A DNA stretch of 48,950 nt from Rahnella woolbedingensis (GTDB taxonomy: Bacteria; Pseudomonadota; Gammaproteobacteria; Enterobacterales; Enterobacteriaceae): NCBI RefSeq assembly GCF_003602095.1, contig NZ_RAHH01000034.1, positions 1 to 48,950 on the forward strand, given 5' to 3'. Of this stretch, positions 23,779 to 32,697 are shown in pieces. The translations under genes and the position numbers were made by a program. Within the stretch, counting starts at the first letter, position 1; every line of letters begins with the position of its first letter. The notes beneath the pieces were generated by a model. That model saw only the letters and a program-made list of their open reading frames with translations, was not told where the DNA came from and searched no databases.

Positions 23779-26156
23779 GCCTTAACAACCTCCACAAGCA
23801 TAGTTTGATGGGAATTCCCTTTCGCCAGCGCGGTAATGCGCGCCGAACTGAGTACGTTGGCGCAACCGCCGTAATCCACGCCGCTGGCATCGGGCTGCCA
23901 CCAGGCACCGGCCTGCATTGCTACCACGCCGGGCATAATCCGCTGGGTCACTTCCGCCGGAATTTGCGTCACACCACGGTTGTTGTGAATGCGCACGCTG
24001 TCGCCCTGCACAATACCGCGACGTTCGGCATCCGCCGGATTAATCCAGAGTTTTTGCGTCTGAACTTCCTGCAACCAGGGGTTGGTATACTGCGTGGAGC
24101 TCGCACGGTTTTTGCCTTTCCAGGTAATCAGCTGCAACGGATATTCTTTCGCCAGCGGATCTTCTGGCCCTTCGTGGGCAGGCACATAGTGCGAAAGCGC
24201 CGGAATTTCAGGATGATGCATGTCATAAAGCCTGCGGGAGAAAATCTCAATTTTTCCGGAAGGTGTCTGGAAAGGATGGTTTTTCGGATCGCGGATATTG
24301 TCTTCAAATGCCACAAACGGCGCGCTTTTGAAAAGATGGCGGCGCGTGACCTGCAATTCTTCAAATGTGGGCAGTTTTTCATCCGGCATCGCGCGACGGG
24401 TATTTTCCCAGATGTGAGCAATCCACTCTTTTTCTGTGCGTCCCTGACTGAATTCCTGTTCGATTCCCAGTTTCGCGGCCACCTCGCGCAACCAGTCGTA
24501 ATCCGACCGGCTTTCAAATGGCGGTTCAATCAGTTTTTCGGACAACATCAGGTAATTGCCTGTCCCCCAGGTTTCCCCGATATTCCAGCGTTCCATAAAG
24601 CTGGTTTCCGGCAGCAGAAGATCCACATATCTGGCGCTTGGCGTGAGGTAAAGATCGCTGGCTACGATAAATTCGATTTTCGATTCATCTTCCAGGACTT
24701 TGACGGCCTGATGAATATCCGGGTTCTGGTTAGCCAGATAATTGCCCGCCAGAGAAAAAAGCATACGGATATTGCTGTCGAGCTTTTCACCGCCGGTCAG
24801 CCCGTCCTGCGGCCTGACCTGACTCGCGTCATCAGCTGCCTGCACCCAGTTCATCACCGAGATTTTTTGCTTCACCGGATTGTCCGGCATTTCCGGGCCA
24901 GTCGTGAATTTACGATTGCCGATACCGCCGTAACCGCCCGCCCAACCGCCTTTGATCCCCACATTACCGGTGATGGTTGCCAGCAACGTCGAGCCGCGCG
25001 CAGTGCGTTCGCCACAGTTATGCCGCTGCGGGCCCCAACCCTGGATCAGCGCCGCAGGTTTGGTCATGGCGTAATCTCTTGCCAGTTGACGGATGGTCTG
25101 AGCCGGAACATGCGTAATAACTTCGGCCCATTCCGGTGTTTTCTTCACGCCGTCTTTAGCCCCGGTCAGATACGCCACCAGCGACTCGTTCGCCGGAACG
25201 CCTTCAGGCATTGAGCTTTCATCAAAACCCAGCGTGTACCGTTCAATGAAGGTTTTATCATGCAGATTTTCTGTGATGATGACGTACATCATCGCATCCA
25301 TCAGCGCGTTATCCGTGGAAGGGCGCAATGGGATCCACTCATCTGCCAGCGAGGACGCGGTGTCTGAATAACGCGGATCCACTACGATGAAACGCGTTCC
25401 GTTTTGTTTCATCTGCTGGAAATAGTGGTTGGTGTGACCAAAAATCGTCTCAGTCGGATTATGTCCCCACAAGATAACCAGCGGCGTATCGGTCAGCGTA
25501 TCCAGCGAGTTGCCGCTCGCCGCCACGCCGTAGGTGTATGGCGTTGCCGCTGCAGTGTTGCCCATACTGACGGAATGGTAGTAACTGAGATGACCGCCGG
25601 TCAGATTCAGTAACCGGCGCGCCATGGTATCGCCGGAGAAAGTGCCGCCGCTGACGGCGGTTCCTACGTGCACATAACGCGATGCCGGACCGTATTTATC
25701 AGTGATGCGTTGCAGATTGTCAGCAATGAGCGTCGTCGCCTCATCCCAGCTGATCCGGACAAATTTGCCTTCACCACGTTTGCCTACGCGTTTCATCGGA
25801 TACTTAAGGCGATCTGGGTGGTAGACGAATTTACGGTAACTCCGGCCACGGACACAGGCACGCATCACTGGCATTGCAGGATCAAGTTCTGCATCCGGCA
25901 GAGTCGTAATCTGAATCACCGCGCCATCCTGCACATGCGCCCGAATATCACATTTTCCGCCACAGTCGAACGTGCTGCACGTCGGTACCACGCTGACCAC
26001 AGGCGTAGCTAATGGCGAAGGGGTAACGGATGATTTACCGGCAGCGTGACTGAATTTGAATCCGACCAGGGGAAGCGCAGCCACCATGCTGCTGACCTTG
26101 ACGAAATCACGCCGGGTAATCTTCGGAGCATTGTCACATTTATCATTACTTTTCAT
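23775..26156 (-). CDS. dmsA: DMSO reductase-type molybdopterin catalytic subunit (DmsA/YnfE family)
   Basis: Periplasm-facing molybdenum oxidoreductase, 793 residues, reducing DMSO or a related S- or N-oxide (possibly selenate, as YnfE). The N-terminus has a twin-arginine signal (ITRRDFVKVSSMVAALPLVGF). The first cluster site is CSTFDCGGKC with a further cysteine in VMRACVRGRSY. The likely Mo-ligand serine is in YYHSVSMGNTAAA. The C-terminus has the molybdopterin dinucleotide-binding domain (SARYVDLLLPETSF, GDSVRIHNNRGV). An FNR-like site lies 53 bp upstream. No DmsD/TorD-type chaperone gene is in the operon. Confidence 0.88.
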   Translation of the reverse strand: MKSNDKCDNAPKITRRDFVKVSSMVAALPLVGFKFSHAAGKSSVTPSPLATPVVSVVPTCSTFDCGGKCDIRAHVQDGAVIQITTLPDAELDPAMPVMRACVRGRSYRKFVYHPDRLKYPMKRVGKRGEGKFVRISWDEATTLIADNLQRITDKYGPASRYVHVGTAVSGGTFSGDTMARRLLNLTGGHLSYYHSVSMGNTAAATPYTYGVAASGNSLDTLTDTPLVILWGHNPTETIFGHTNHYFQQMKQNGTRFIVVDPRYSDTASSLADEWIPLRPSTDNALMDAMMYVIITENLHDKTFIERYTLGFDESSMPEGVPANESLVAYLTGAKDGVKKTPEWAEVITHVPAQTIRQLARDYAMTKPAALIQGWGPQRHNCGERTARGSTLLATITGNVGIKGGWAGGYGGIGNRKFTTGPEMPDNPVKQKISVMNWVQAADDASQVRPQDGLTGGEKLDSNIRMLFSLAGNYLANQNPDIHQAVKVLEDESKIEFIVASDLYLTPSARYVDLLLPETSFMERWNIGETWGTGNYLMLSEKLIEPPFESRSDYDWLREVAAKLGIEQEFSQGRTEKEWIAHIWENTRRAMPDEKLPTFEELQVTRRHLFKSAPFVAFEDNIRDPKNHPFQTPSGKIEIFSRRLYDMHHPEIPALSHYVPAHEGPEDPLAKEYPLQLITWKGKNRASSTQYTNPWLQEVQTQKLWINPADAERRGIVQGDSVRIHNNRGVTQIPAEVTQRIMPGVVAMQAGAWWQPDASGVDYGGCANVLSSARITALAKGNSHQTMLVEVVKA

Positions 26157-26208
26157 AACATTGGCTCAAAAAGAAAACGATCATCCCATACTTAACTCAA
26201 ATTCTTCC

Positions 26209-26222
26209 TTGTGGGATATCAA
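26209..26222 (-). promoter_or_regulatory. FNR-like site upstream of dmsA
   Basis: TTGTGGGATATCAA matches the FNR consensus TTGATnnnnATCAA at 8 of 10 positions. It lies 53 bp upstream of the dmsA start codon. FNR activation under oxygen limitation is the known rule for dms operons. Confidence 0.55.
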
Positions 26223-26451
26223 GCCAGCTCACGGCGCTACCCACTTTTGGGTAATAACATTCGTCACGTCACCTTTTTCTGCCGGTACACATTTTTGAAG
26301 ATAATTCTTTAAATCTTAACAATCGTAACCGTGAATATTTCGTCACAAACAGGCGACATTTTTCCCGGCGAATTCCCGTCGATGGTTCTCCGTTTTCATT
26401 CATTTCGCCTCTTTCCTTTCAAAATCCTCATTTTGCATTAGATTTATAGAG

Positions 26452-26467
26452 TGTGATCTAAATCACA
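26452..26467. promoter_or_regulatory. Consensus CRP site upstream of the sugar porter
   Basis: TGTGATCTAAATCACA is a perfect TGTGA-N6-TCACA CRP site. It ends 37 bp before the GTG start of the MFS sugar porter and lies about 300 bp from dmsA. Catabolite control of the porter is likely. Confidence 0.8.
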
Positions 26468-26504
26468 CAATAACCATAATAAAAGCAATGATTAGGGAGC
26501 GTCT

Positions 26505-27950
26505 GTGACTGATAAATTAAGAAGCGGGGATCAGGATGTGAAAGCAAAAGCCTCACAGCCGACCGAACCGCTGGTAAAAGTAATCGCCTTTATTGCCACC
26601 TTGGGTGGTTTACTGTTTGGCTACGATACCGGGGTGATTGCCGGTGCTCTGCTGTTTATGAAGCACGATTTGCATCTGACATCGTTAACCACGGGGATGG
26701 TCACCAGTTTTCTGATCCTGGGTTCGGCTGTTGGTGCTATCTGCGCAGGTCGTGTGGCTGACAGGTTCGGGCGTAAGAAAATAATTCTGGTGATGGCGGT
26801 AATATTTATGGCCGGTTCACTCGGCTGCGCGACCGCGCCCAATGTGGAGATGATGATTTTCTTCCGCTTTATCCTCGGTCTGGCGGTTGGCGGAGCGGCA
26901 GCGATTGTGCCGATTTATATCGCGGAAATCGTGCCCTCTCATCGCCGCTGGCAGTTCGTCACACTACAGGAACTGATGATCGTCTCCGGTCAGCTGATTG
27001 CCTACACCAGTAATGCGGCGATCAATGAAGTCTGGGGCGGCGAAACTACCTGGCGCTGGATGCTGGGCGTCGCCTGTGTACCGGCGGTGATTTTGTGGGT
27101 CGGGATGCTGTTCCTGCCTGACACACCGCGCTGGTATGCCATGCAGGGTCGCTATCGTGAAGCGCGTGACGTTTTGGAACGTACACGTAAAGCCAGCCGG
27201 GTAGAGAAAGAACTGAGCGAAATACGCAGTTCCATGAGCTCTAAAAGTGAGAAACATTCCCGCCGCCAGAAGACGATTTCCGTCTGGATGAAACGCCTGG
27301 TGTTTCTGGGGATTGGTATCGCCATGCTGCAGCAACTTTCCGGCGTGAACACCATCATGTTCTACGCGCCGACCATGTTGCAGGCCACCGGGCTGAGCAC
27401 CAACGCTTCGCTGCTTGCCACCATCGCCAATGGCGTCATCTCGGTGATCATGACCTTTGTCGGCATTATGTTACTCAGCCGTTTTGGCCGTCGTCCGCTG
27501 CTGCTGACCGGTCAGATTGGCTGTACGCTGACGCTTCTCGCCATCGGGCTGGTGACCTGGCTGATGCCGGAAACCGTCAATGGTCATCCCGATGCGGTGC
27601 GCAGCTATCTGGTTTTAGGCGGTATGCTGATTTTCCTGTGTTTCCAGCAAGGTGCGCTGTCACCGGTGACCTGGCTGCTGCTGTCGGAAATGTTCCCGAT
27701 GCGTATCCGTGGTATGGCCAACGGAGTATCAGTTTTTGCCATGCAGATGACCAACTTCTCCATCGCCTTTATGTTCCCGATTATGCTTGAGACGTTCGGC
27801 CTGACGATGTCGTTCTTCACCTTCGCCGCTATCGGTGTCGCCGGGGGGATATTCGCGATTATCTTTGCGCCCGAAACACAGGGGAAAACGTTAGAACAGA
27901 TTGAAAAACACTTCAAAAAACGTTTACAGGATGAACCAGCGCCGCAGTAA
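26505..27950 (+). CDS. MFS sugar porter (GalP/XylE/IolT type)
   Basis: Twelve-helix proton-coupled sugar transporter, 481 residues. The sugar-porter signatures are clear: GYDTGVIAGALLF in helix 1, GRVADRFGRKK after helix 2, the PIYIAEIVPSHRR region, PDTPRWY before the central loop, QQLSGVNTIMFYAPT in helix 7, and PETQGKTLEQIE at the C-terminus. It starts with GTG at 26505, with AGGGAG upstream. The substrate could be galactose, arabinose, xylose or myo-inositol; nothing nearby decides. A consensus CRP site lies in the promoter. Confidence 0.85.
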   Translation: MTDKLRSGDQDVKAKASQPTEPLVKVIAFIATLGGLLFGYDTGVIAGALLFMKHDLHLTSLTTGMVTSFLILGSAVGAICAGRVADRFGRKKIILVMAVIFMAGSLGCATAPNVEMMIFFRFILGLAVGGAAAIVPIYIAEIVPSHRRWQFVTLQELMIVSGQLIAYTSNAAINEVWGGETTWRWMLGVACVPAVILWVGMLFLPDTPRWYAMQGRYREARDVLERTRKASRVEKELSEIRSSMSSKSEKHSRRQKTISVWMKRLVFLGIGIAMLQQLSGVNTIMFYAPTMLQATGLSTNASLLATIANGVISVIMTFVGIMLLSRFGRRPLLLTGQIGCTLTLLAIGLVTWLMPETVNGHPDAVRSYLVLGGMLIFLCFQQGALSPVTWLLLSEMFPMRIRGMANGVSVFAMQMTNFSIAFMFPIMLETFGLTMSFFTFAAIGVAGGIFAIIFAPETQGKTLEQIEKHFKKRLQDEPAPQ

Positions 27951-28026
27951 GCGGGGAGTTAAGTCAGTGACGTCATAATCTTACCGGCCAGGCTTTTGTC
28001 TGGCTGATAGAAGGACTGAGGATCAA

Positions 28027-28181
28027 GTGTCATATTTGACCTTTTAATTCCTGATTTCAACGTGATTATGGCGCAACTGCTTATTTAACACACAAAAGGT
28101 TCAAATATGACACTTTACAGCTTATAATGAGAAATCTTGTTTAATTTCTCACCTATCGAGCCACAAAGTGTCATATATGAC
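28027..28181 (+). promoter_or_regulatory. hipBST promoter with three operator repeats
   Basis: Three copies of a TCAWATWTGA-type palindrome occur. They are GTCATATTTGAC at 28029-28040, TTCAAATATGAC at 28100-28111 and the perfect palindrome GTCATATATGAC at 28170-28181. A promoter fits between them: -35 TTCAAA at 28100-28105, 17-bp spacer, -10 TATAAT at 28123-28128. The second operator covers the -35 and the third contains the hipB start codon, so binding of the HipB product should block both transcription and the start region. Confidence 0.7.
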
Positions 28182-28470
28182 CCCGAGCAGCGTAGAAGTT
28201 TTCCTCTCTCAGCTTTCTGAAAATGAAAGGCGGTTATTCACTGAACGGTTAAGCGCAGTTCAGCGCATCCCCTTTGAACCTTCCGAACTGACGCCTCTCA
28301 TCATTCAAAAGATGAAACAACAAAACATTACCTATGAAGAACTGGCCCTGCAAATTGGCATATCTTTATCCACTTTTAAAAGAATGATTGCAGACCCTGC
28401 GGGCTCGAAAACCCTCAATCTCAATGCATTACTCAAAGAGCTTGGGATAAAAATATGGCTCGAAAAATAG
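28177..28470 (+). CDS. hipB: HipB-like HTH antitoxin/repressor of a HipBST system
   Basis: 97 residues from ATG 28177 (a GTG nine bases earlier is possible). The second half is a helix-turn-helix: MKQQNITYEELALQIGISLSTFKRMIADP, then LNLNALLKELGIKIWLEK. The N-terminus (about 45 residues) is not part of the DNA-binding domain. It overlaps hipS by 16 bases. Its role should be operon autorepression and complex formation with the two downstream products, as in the three-gene HipBST family. Confidence 0.8.
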   Translation: MTPSSVEVFLSQLSENERRLFTERLSAVQRIPFEPSELTPLIIQKMKQQNITYEELALQIGISLSTFKRMIADPAGSKTLNLNALLKELGIKIWLEK

Positions 28471-28763
28471 AAGTGTGGCTGTACGGCGAAGCAGCAGGGG
28501 TATTAAGTGAGCGTGAGAGCAAGTATGCGTTTTCTTATTACGCCGCATACATGGGGCCAGCCCTCTCACTAAGCATGCCGGTCAGAATTGAGCCTTACCT
28601 AAGTCAGGACTTACATCCCTTCTTCAAAGGACTGGCTCCTGAAGGATGGTTACGCAAGCGCTATTCTGAAATCCAGAAAATCGACTCCCGGGACTTATTC
28701 GGATTGCTGATGCATAACGGTGATGATTTGCTCGGCGCCGTCGTGATTAAAGAGATGAAATAA
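28455..28763 (+). CDS. hipS: HipS-like small antitoxin (HipA N-terminal subdomain)
   Basis: 102 residues equal to the first subdomain of HipA kinases: MARKIEVWLYGEAAGVL, then YMGPALSLSMPVR, FFKGLAPEGWLRKR and HNGDDLLGAVVI. In classical HipA this region is fused to the kinase; here it is a separate gene, the hallmark of HipBST loci, where HipS rather than HipB neutralises the toxin. The stop and the hipT start share one base (TAATG), so translation is coupled. Confidence 0.85.
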   Translation: MARKIEVWLYGEAAGVLSERESKYAFSYYAAYMGPALSLSMPVRIEPYLSQDLHPFFKGLAPEGWLRKRYSEIQKIDSRDLFGLLMHNGDDLLGAVVIKEMK

Positions 28764-29791
28764 TGAATTCAGAACACTGCCTGATCAATTTAAGTCGGCT
28801 GAAGGGTGCCGAAATTGAGACCGGATACTCCAGGAAAGGCATCAAGTTGTTACTACAAAATCCCAGGGTAATGCCGGATTTACCTTTTACACGCAGACAA
28901 TTTATTCAGGAACAACCTGAGCGTCAGAAAGGCATGAGCATATCGGGCTATCAACCTAAATTATCATTAGCTATTGAGGATAATGAATTTCGGGTAGAGA
29001 GCAACGGCGGGACGTACATTCTGAAACCCTCTCCGGAAGAGTATCCGCATCTCGCCGAAAATGAACACGCGACAATGACAGTAATGGCTCGCCTTAAATT
29101 CGTAGTTCCCGCTTTTGGCCTCGTCAGGTTCAGAAAAGAGCAAAAAGACCAACAGGGGGAGCTGGCCTTCGTGATAAGAAGATATGACCGCGGGCAGATG
29201 GGTGAAGAGCGAATGCATCAGGAACAGCTCGATGGTGCAATAGGGATCCACGATAAATACGGGGCTATCGACGATAAAAAAGCGGTAAGTTACCAAAGAG
29301 CTGCCCGCTTTTTGCTGGATAATCTGGGCAACAATCTGACGAATAAACGCGATATTTTTCTACGTATCGTTTACGCCTATGTGCTTGGCAATAATGATTT
29401 TCATCTGCGTAATTTTGGCATTTTGCTCCCCCGGAATGCCCCGCCGTCACTTGCGCCTGTCTATGACTTTATCAGCGTTGTTCCTTATCCTGCAGCCTTT
29501 GGTGAATATCTCGCTTTGCCCCTTCTCGAAAGGGAAGAAAACGGTGAGGATATCGCTCCGGGTCTTGACTCATCTTACGGTGAGTACACTGGCGCTGATT
29601 TTGTCTCCCTGGGAGAAGGGATCGGGATCCAAAACCAGCTTGCACGAAAATGGTTAGCCAATGTCATCAGGAACCACCGGCTGATTATTGATACTTACAA
29701 TGAAAGTCATATGCCTGCAGAGCCCCGTGACAAAGTTCTTGAATATGTTTCCCGCAGAATGCATCTGCTGGAAGTTATGGATTTACCCTGA
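28763..29791 (+). CDS. hipT: HipT-like serine/threonine kinase toxin
   Basis: 342 residues covering the kinase part of HipA. The glycine-rich loop region carries MSISGYQPKLS with serines 59 and 61, the SIS motif of HipT that is autophosphorylated. The ATP lysine is in TYILKPS (residue 88). The catalytic loop GNNDFHLRN has Asp212 and Asn217, and the metal aspartate is Asp235 in PVYDFIS. All catalytic residues are present, so it should be active. The known E. coli HipT phosphorylates tryptophanyl-tRNA synthetase; the same target here is inference. It is convergent with gabD, 28 bp away. Confidence 0.85.
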   Translation: MNSEHCLINLSRLKGAEIETGYSRKGIKLLLQNPRVMPDLPFTRRQFIQEQPERQKGMSISGYQPKLSLAIEDNEFRVESNGGTYILKPSPEEYPHLAENEHATMTVMARLKFVVPAFGLVRFRKEQKDQQGELAFVIRRYDRGQMGEERMHQEQLDGAIGIHDKYGAIDDKKAVSYQRAARFLLDNLGNNLTNKRDIFLRIVYAYVLGNNDFHLRNFGILLPRNAPPSLAPVYDFISVVPYPAAFGEYLALPLLEREENGEDIAPGLDSSYGEYTGADFVSLGEGIGIQNQLARKWLANVIRNHRLIIDTYNESHMPAEPRDKVLEYVSRRMHLLEVMDLP

Positions 29792-29819
29792 CCCACCAGG
29801 AAAACACATTCCGACTCCG

Positions 29820-31274
29820 TTACTCACCCAACTCGATGCACAGGTATTTCATTTCCAGATAATCGTCCATACCGTGACGCGACCCTTCACGCCCCAGACC
29901 AGACTGTTTGATCCCGCCGAACGGTGCGACTTCGTTAGAAATCAGGCCAGTATTAATGCCCACCATGCCGTATTCCAGGGCTTCCGGTACTCGCCACTGA
30001 CGTGTTGCGTCGCGCGTGAAAATATATGCCGCGAGGCCAAACTCTGTGTCATTTGCCATCGCCACAACCTGTGCCTCATCCGTAAAGCTAAATACTGGCG
30101 CTACCGGCCCGAAGGTTTCTTCGCGGGCAAATTTCATGGATGACGTGACATTGCCGATAACCGTCGGCTGGAAGAAAGTTCCGCCAAGCTCATGCGGCTG
30201 GCCGCCGGTCAGTAACATTGCGCCCTGCGATAACGCCTCTTCTATATGCTCCTGCACTTTACTGACCGCAGCCTGGTCGATAAGCGGCCCCTGCGTCACC
30301 CCCGTTTTTGTACCGTCGCCCACGTTGAGCTTTTCCACTTCTTCGACCAGTCTGGCGATAAGCGCCGGATAAATACCCTGCTGGACATAAATCCGGTTAG
30401 CGCAAACGCAGGTTTGTCCGCTGTTGCGAAACTTAGAGGCCATGATCCCGGCTACTGCGCGCTCCAGATTGGCGTCATCGAACACGATAAACGGCGCGTT
30501 GCCGCCCAGTTCCAGCGAGAGTTTCTTCACCGTCGGCGCACTTTGCGCCATCAGGATGCGCCCCACTTCTGTCGAACCGGTAAAGCTCAGCTTACGCACC
30601 ACCGGGCTGTCGCACAGCACTTTACCCGTGGCCTGCGCTGAACCGGTGATTACCTGCAATACGCCTGCCGGAATGCCAGCTTCCATCGCCAGTTGCCCGA
30701 GCGCTAACGCGCTGAGCGGCGTTTGTTCCGCCGGTTTGACGATCATCGTGCAGCCCGCAGCCAGCGCAGGTGCCGCTTTTCGGGTGATCATCGCTGCCGG
30801 GAAATTCCACGGCGTGATGGCCGCGCACACACCAACGGGTTGTTTCAAAACCAGCATACGTTGCGACGCCTGAACCGGAGCCAGTACGCTGCCTTCGACG
30901 CGTTTTGCTTCTTCGGCAAACCATTCTATAAAGGAAGCGGCGTAGACAATTTCGCCCCGTGCCTCTGCCAGCGGCTTGCCCTGTTCCGCCGTCAGCAATG
31001 CCGCCAGATCGTCGGCGTGTTCCAGCATCAGCTGTGCCCATTTCTGCATCATCGCCGCACGCTGTTTGGCCGTTTTTTCCCTCCAGCCCCGCTGCGCCTG
31101 TTCTGCATATACGATGGCCTGCGCCGTTTGCGCGGTGGTGATTTGCGGAACCCGAGCTATCACCTCACCCGTAGCCGGATTGGTCACATCCTCGTATTCA
31201 CCATTTTCACTGTCATACCATTCGCCATTGATCAGACATTGCTGGCGCAGAAGACATTGATGTTTTAGTCGCAT
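29820..31274 (-). CDS. gabD: NADP-type succinate semialdehyde dehydrogenase GabD
   Basis: Cytoplasmic dehydrogenase that oxidises succinate semialdehyde from the GABA transaminase reaction to succinate. The 484-residue product (E. coli GabD is 482) starts MRLKHQCLLRQQCLINGEW at ATG 31272-31274, with GAGG upstream. The longer frame to 31334 runs into gabT and is rejected. Catalytic residues are in LELGGNAPFIV (Glu) and NSGQTCVCANR (Cys, near residue 290), and the end is SRHGMDDYLEMKYLCIE. It begins 7 bp after gabT and is cotranscribed with it. Confidence 0.92.
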   Translation of the reverse strand: MRLKHQCLLRQQCLINGEWYDSENGEYEDVTNPATGEVIARVPQITTAQTAQAIVYAEQAQRGWREKTAKQRAAMMQKWAQLMLEHADDLAALLTAEQGKPLAEARGEIVYAASFIEWFAEEAKRVEGSVLAPVQASQRMLVLKQPVGVCAAITPWNFPAAMITRKAAPALAAGCTMIVKPAEQTPLSALALGQLAMEAGIPAGVLQVITGSAQATGKVLCDSPVVRKLSFTGSTEVGRILMAQSAPTVKKLSLELGGNAPFIVFDDANLERAVAGIMASKFRNSGQTCVCANRIYVQQGIYPALIARLVEEVEKLNVGDGTKTGVTQGPLIDQAAVSKVQEHIEEALSQGAMLLTGGQPHELGGTFFQPTVIGNVTSSMKFAREETFGPVAPVFSFTDEAQVVAMANDTEFGLAAYIFTRDATRQWRVPEALEYGMVGINTGLISNEVAPFGGIKQSGLGREGSRHGMDDYLEMKYLCIELGE

Positions 31275-31281
31275 AATTGCC

Positions 31282-32550
31282 TCAGTCAGCCAGAACGCGG
31301 GATAAAATTGCCAGTGCGTCTTTGAACTGGGCATCAGGAATGGTCAGCGGATACAGGAAACGGATCACGTTTCCATGCACGCCACAGCTGAGCATCAGCA
31401 AACCGGCATCCAGTGCTTTGCGCATATACTGTTTGGTCAGCTCAGCGGAGGGTTTGCCTGTCGCCGGATCGTTAAATTCAGCAGCCACCATTGAACCGCG
31501 GGCGCGAACATCGACCAGCGCCGGACATGTCGCTTTGGCTTTTTCCAGCACTTCCACCAGTTCCGCCCCTAAACGGCTGGCGCGGTCACATAATTCTTCC
31601 TCTTCGATGATGTCGAGCACAGCAAGAGCCGAGGCCACCGCCAGCGGATTACCGGCATATGTGCCGCCCAGACCACCCGGCTCAGGCGCATCCATCAGTT
31701 CAGCGCGACCTGTCACGCCTGATATTGGGATCCCGCCGCCAAGACTTTTCGCCATCGTTACGATGTCCGGTTTGGCATCAGGGTAATAATCGGAGGCAAA
31801 CATTTTACCGGTGCGGGCAAAGCCGGTCTGCACTTCGTCAGCAATCATAACGATGCCGTGACGGTCACAAATGTCACGTAAACCCTTCACGAAATCTTCT
31901 GGCGCGATGTTGAAACCGCCCTCCCCTTGCACCGGCTCATATAAAATTGCCGCAACCTGCTGTGGGCTGATATCACTGCGGAAAATACGTTCGATGCTCT
32001 CGAGCGCCATTTCCGTGGTGACGCCGTGCACGGCATTAGGATATTGCGCATGGAAAACTGAGGCAGGGAAAGGCCCGAAACCCACTTTATAAGGCACTAC
32101 TTTGCCGGTCAGCGCCATGGTCAGCAATGTGCGCCCATGGAATGCGCCCGAGAAGGTCAGAATGCCAGGGCGACCTGTCGCTGCGCGGGCAATTTTCACC
32201 GCGTTTTCGACCGCTTCCGCACCGGTACTGAAGAACGTCGTTTTGGCTTTGCCATTAACCGGAGAAATGGCGTTGATGCGTTCAGCCAGTTCTATAAAGC
32301 TGGCGTACGGGACTATCTGGTATGCGGTGTGCGTGAAAAGGTCGAGCTGTTTGCGGATCGCTTCGACAATTTTTGGGTGACGATGCCCCGTGTTTAGTAC
32401 GGCAATCCCGGCAGTGAAGTCGATGTATTCATGTCCCTGCTCATCCCACAGCGTGGCATTTTCTGCCTTCGCTGCGTAGAAATCACACATGACGCCAACT
32501 CCTCGTGGTGTCGCTTCTTTACGACGTTTTTCCAGTTCACTGTGACTCAT
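31282..32550 (-). CDS. gabT: 4-aminobutyrate aminotransferase GabT
   Basis: PLP-dependent transaminase that moves the amino group of GABA to 2-oxoglutarate, giving succinate semialdehyde and glutamate. The 422 residues include the class-III landmarks GAFHGRTLLTMALTGK, the cofactor aspartate in IADEVQTGFARTGK and the Schiff-base lysine in TMAKSLGGGIPISGV (near residue 267). The ATG at 32548-32550 has AGGAG seven bases upstream. It is the first gene of gabT-gabD, divergent from the MocR-type regulator. Confidence 0.93.
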   Translation of the reverse strand: MSHSELEKRRKEATPRGVGVMCDFYAAKAENATLWDEQGHEYIDFTAGIAVLNTGHRHPKIVEAIRKQLDLFTHTAYQIVPYASFIELAERINAISPVNGKAKTTFFSTGAEAVENAVKIARAATGRPGILTFSGAFHGRTLLTMALTGKVVPYKVGFGPFPASVFHAQYPNAVHGVTTEMALESIERIFRSDISPQQVAAILYEPVQGEGGFNIAPEDFVKGLRDICDRHGIVMIADEVQTGFARTGKMFASDYYPDAKPDIVTMAKSLGGGIPISGVTGRAELMDAPEPGGLGGTYAGNPLAVASALAVLDIIEEEELCDRASRLGAELVEVLEKAKATCPALVDVRARGSMVAAEFNDPATGKPSAELTKQYMRKALDAGLLMLSCGVHGNVIRFLYPLTIPDAQFKDALAILSRVLAD

Positions 32551-32697
32551 CTTTCGCTCCTGCCTGAAGGTTGATGTTTTTTGAGATTGCCGGTTGCATG
32601 GTGAATAATTTGTCGAAAACGCAATCTGTCCTTGTTTTTTATCCCGTCAGCGGCTCTATAATCCAGAACCAGTTTCGATTATTTTGAGGTACCACTT

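Noticed and set aside
23805-25214. 469-codon plus-strand frame inside dmsA
   Set aside because: It is a long antisense shadow of a conserved GC-rich gene. It has no ribosome site or family features, and dmsA motifs are on the other strand.
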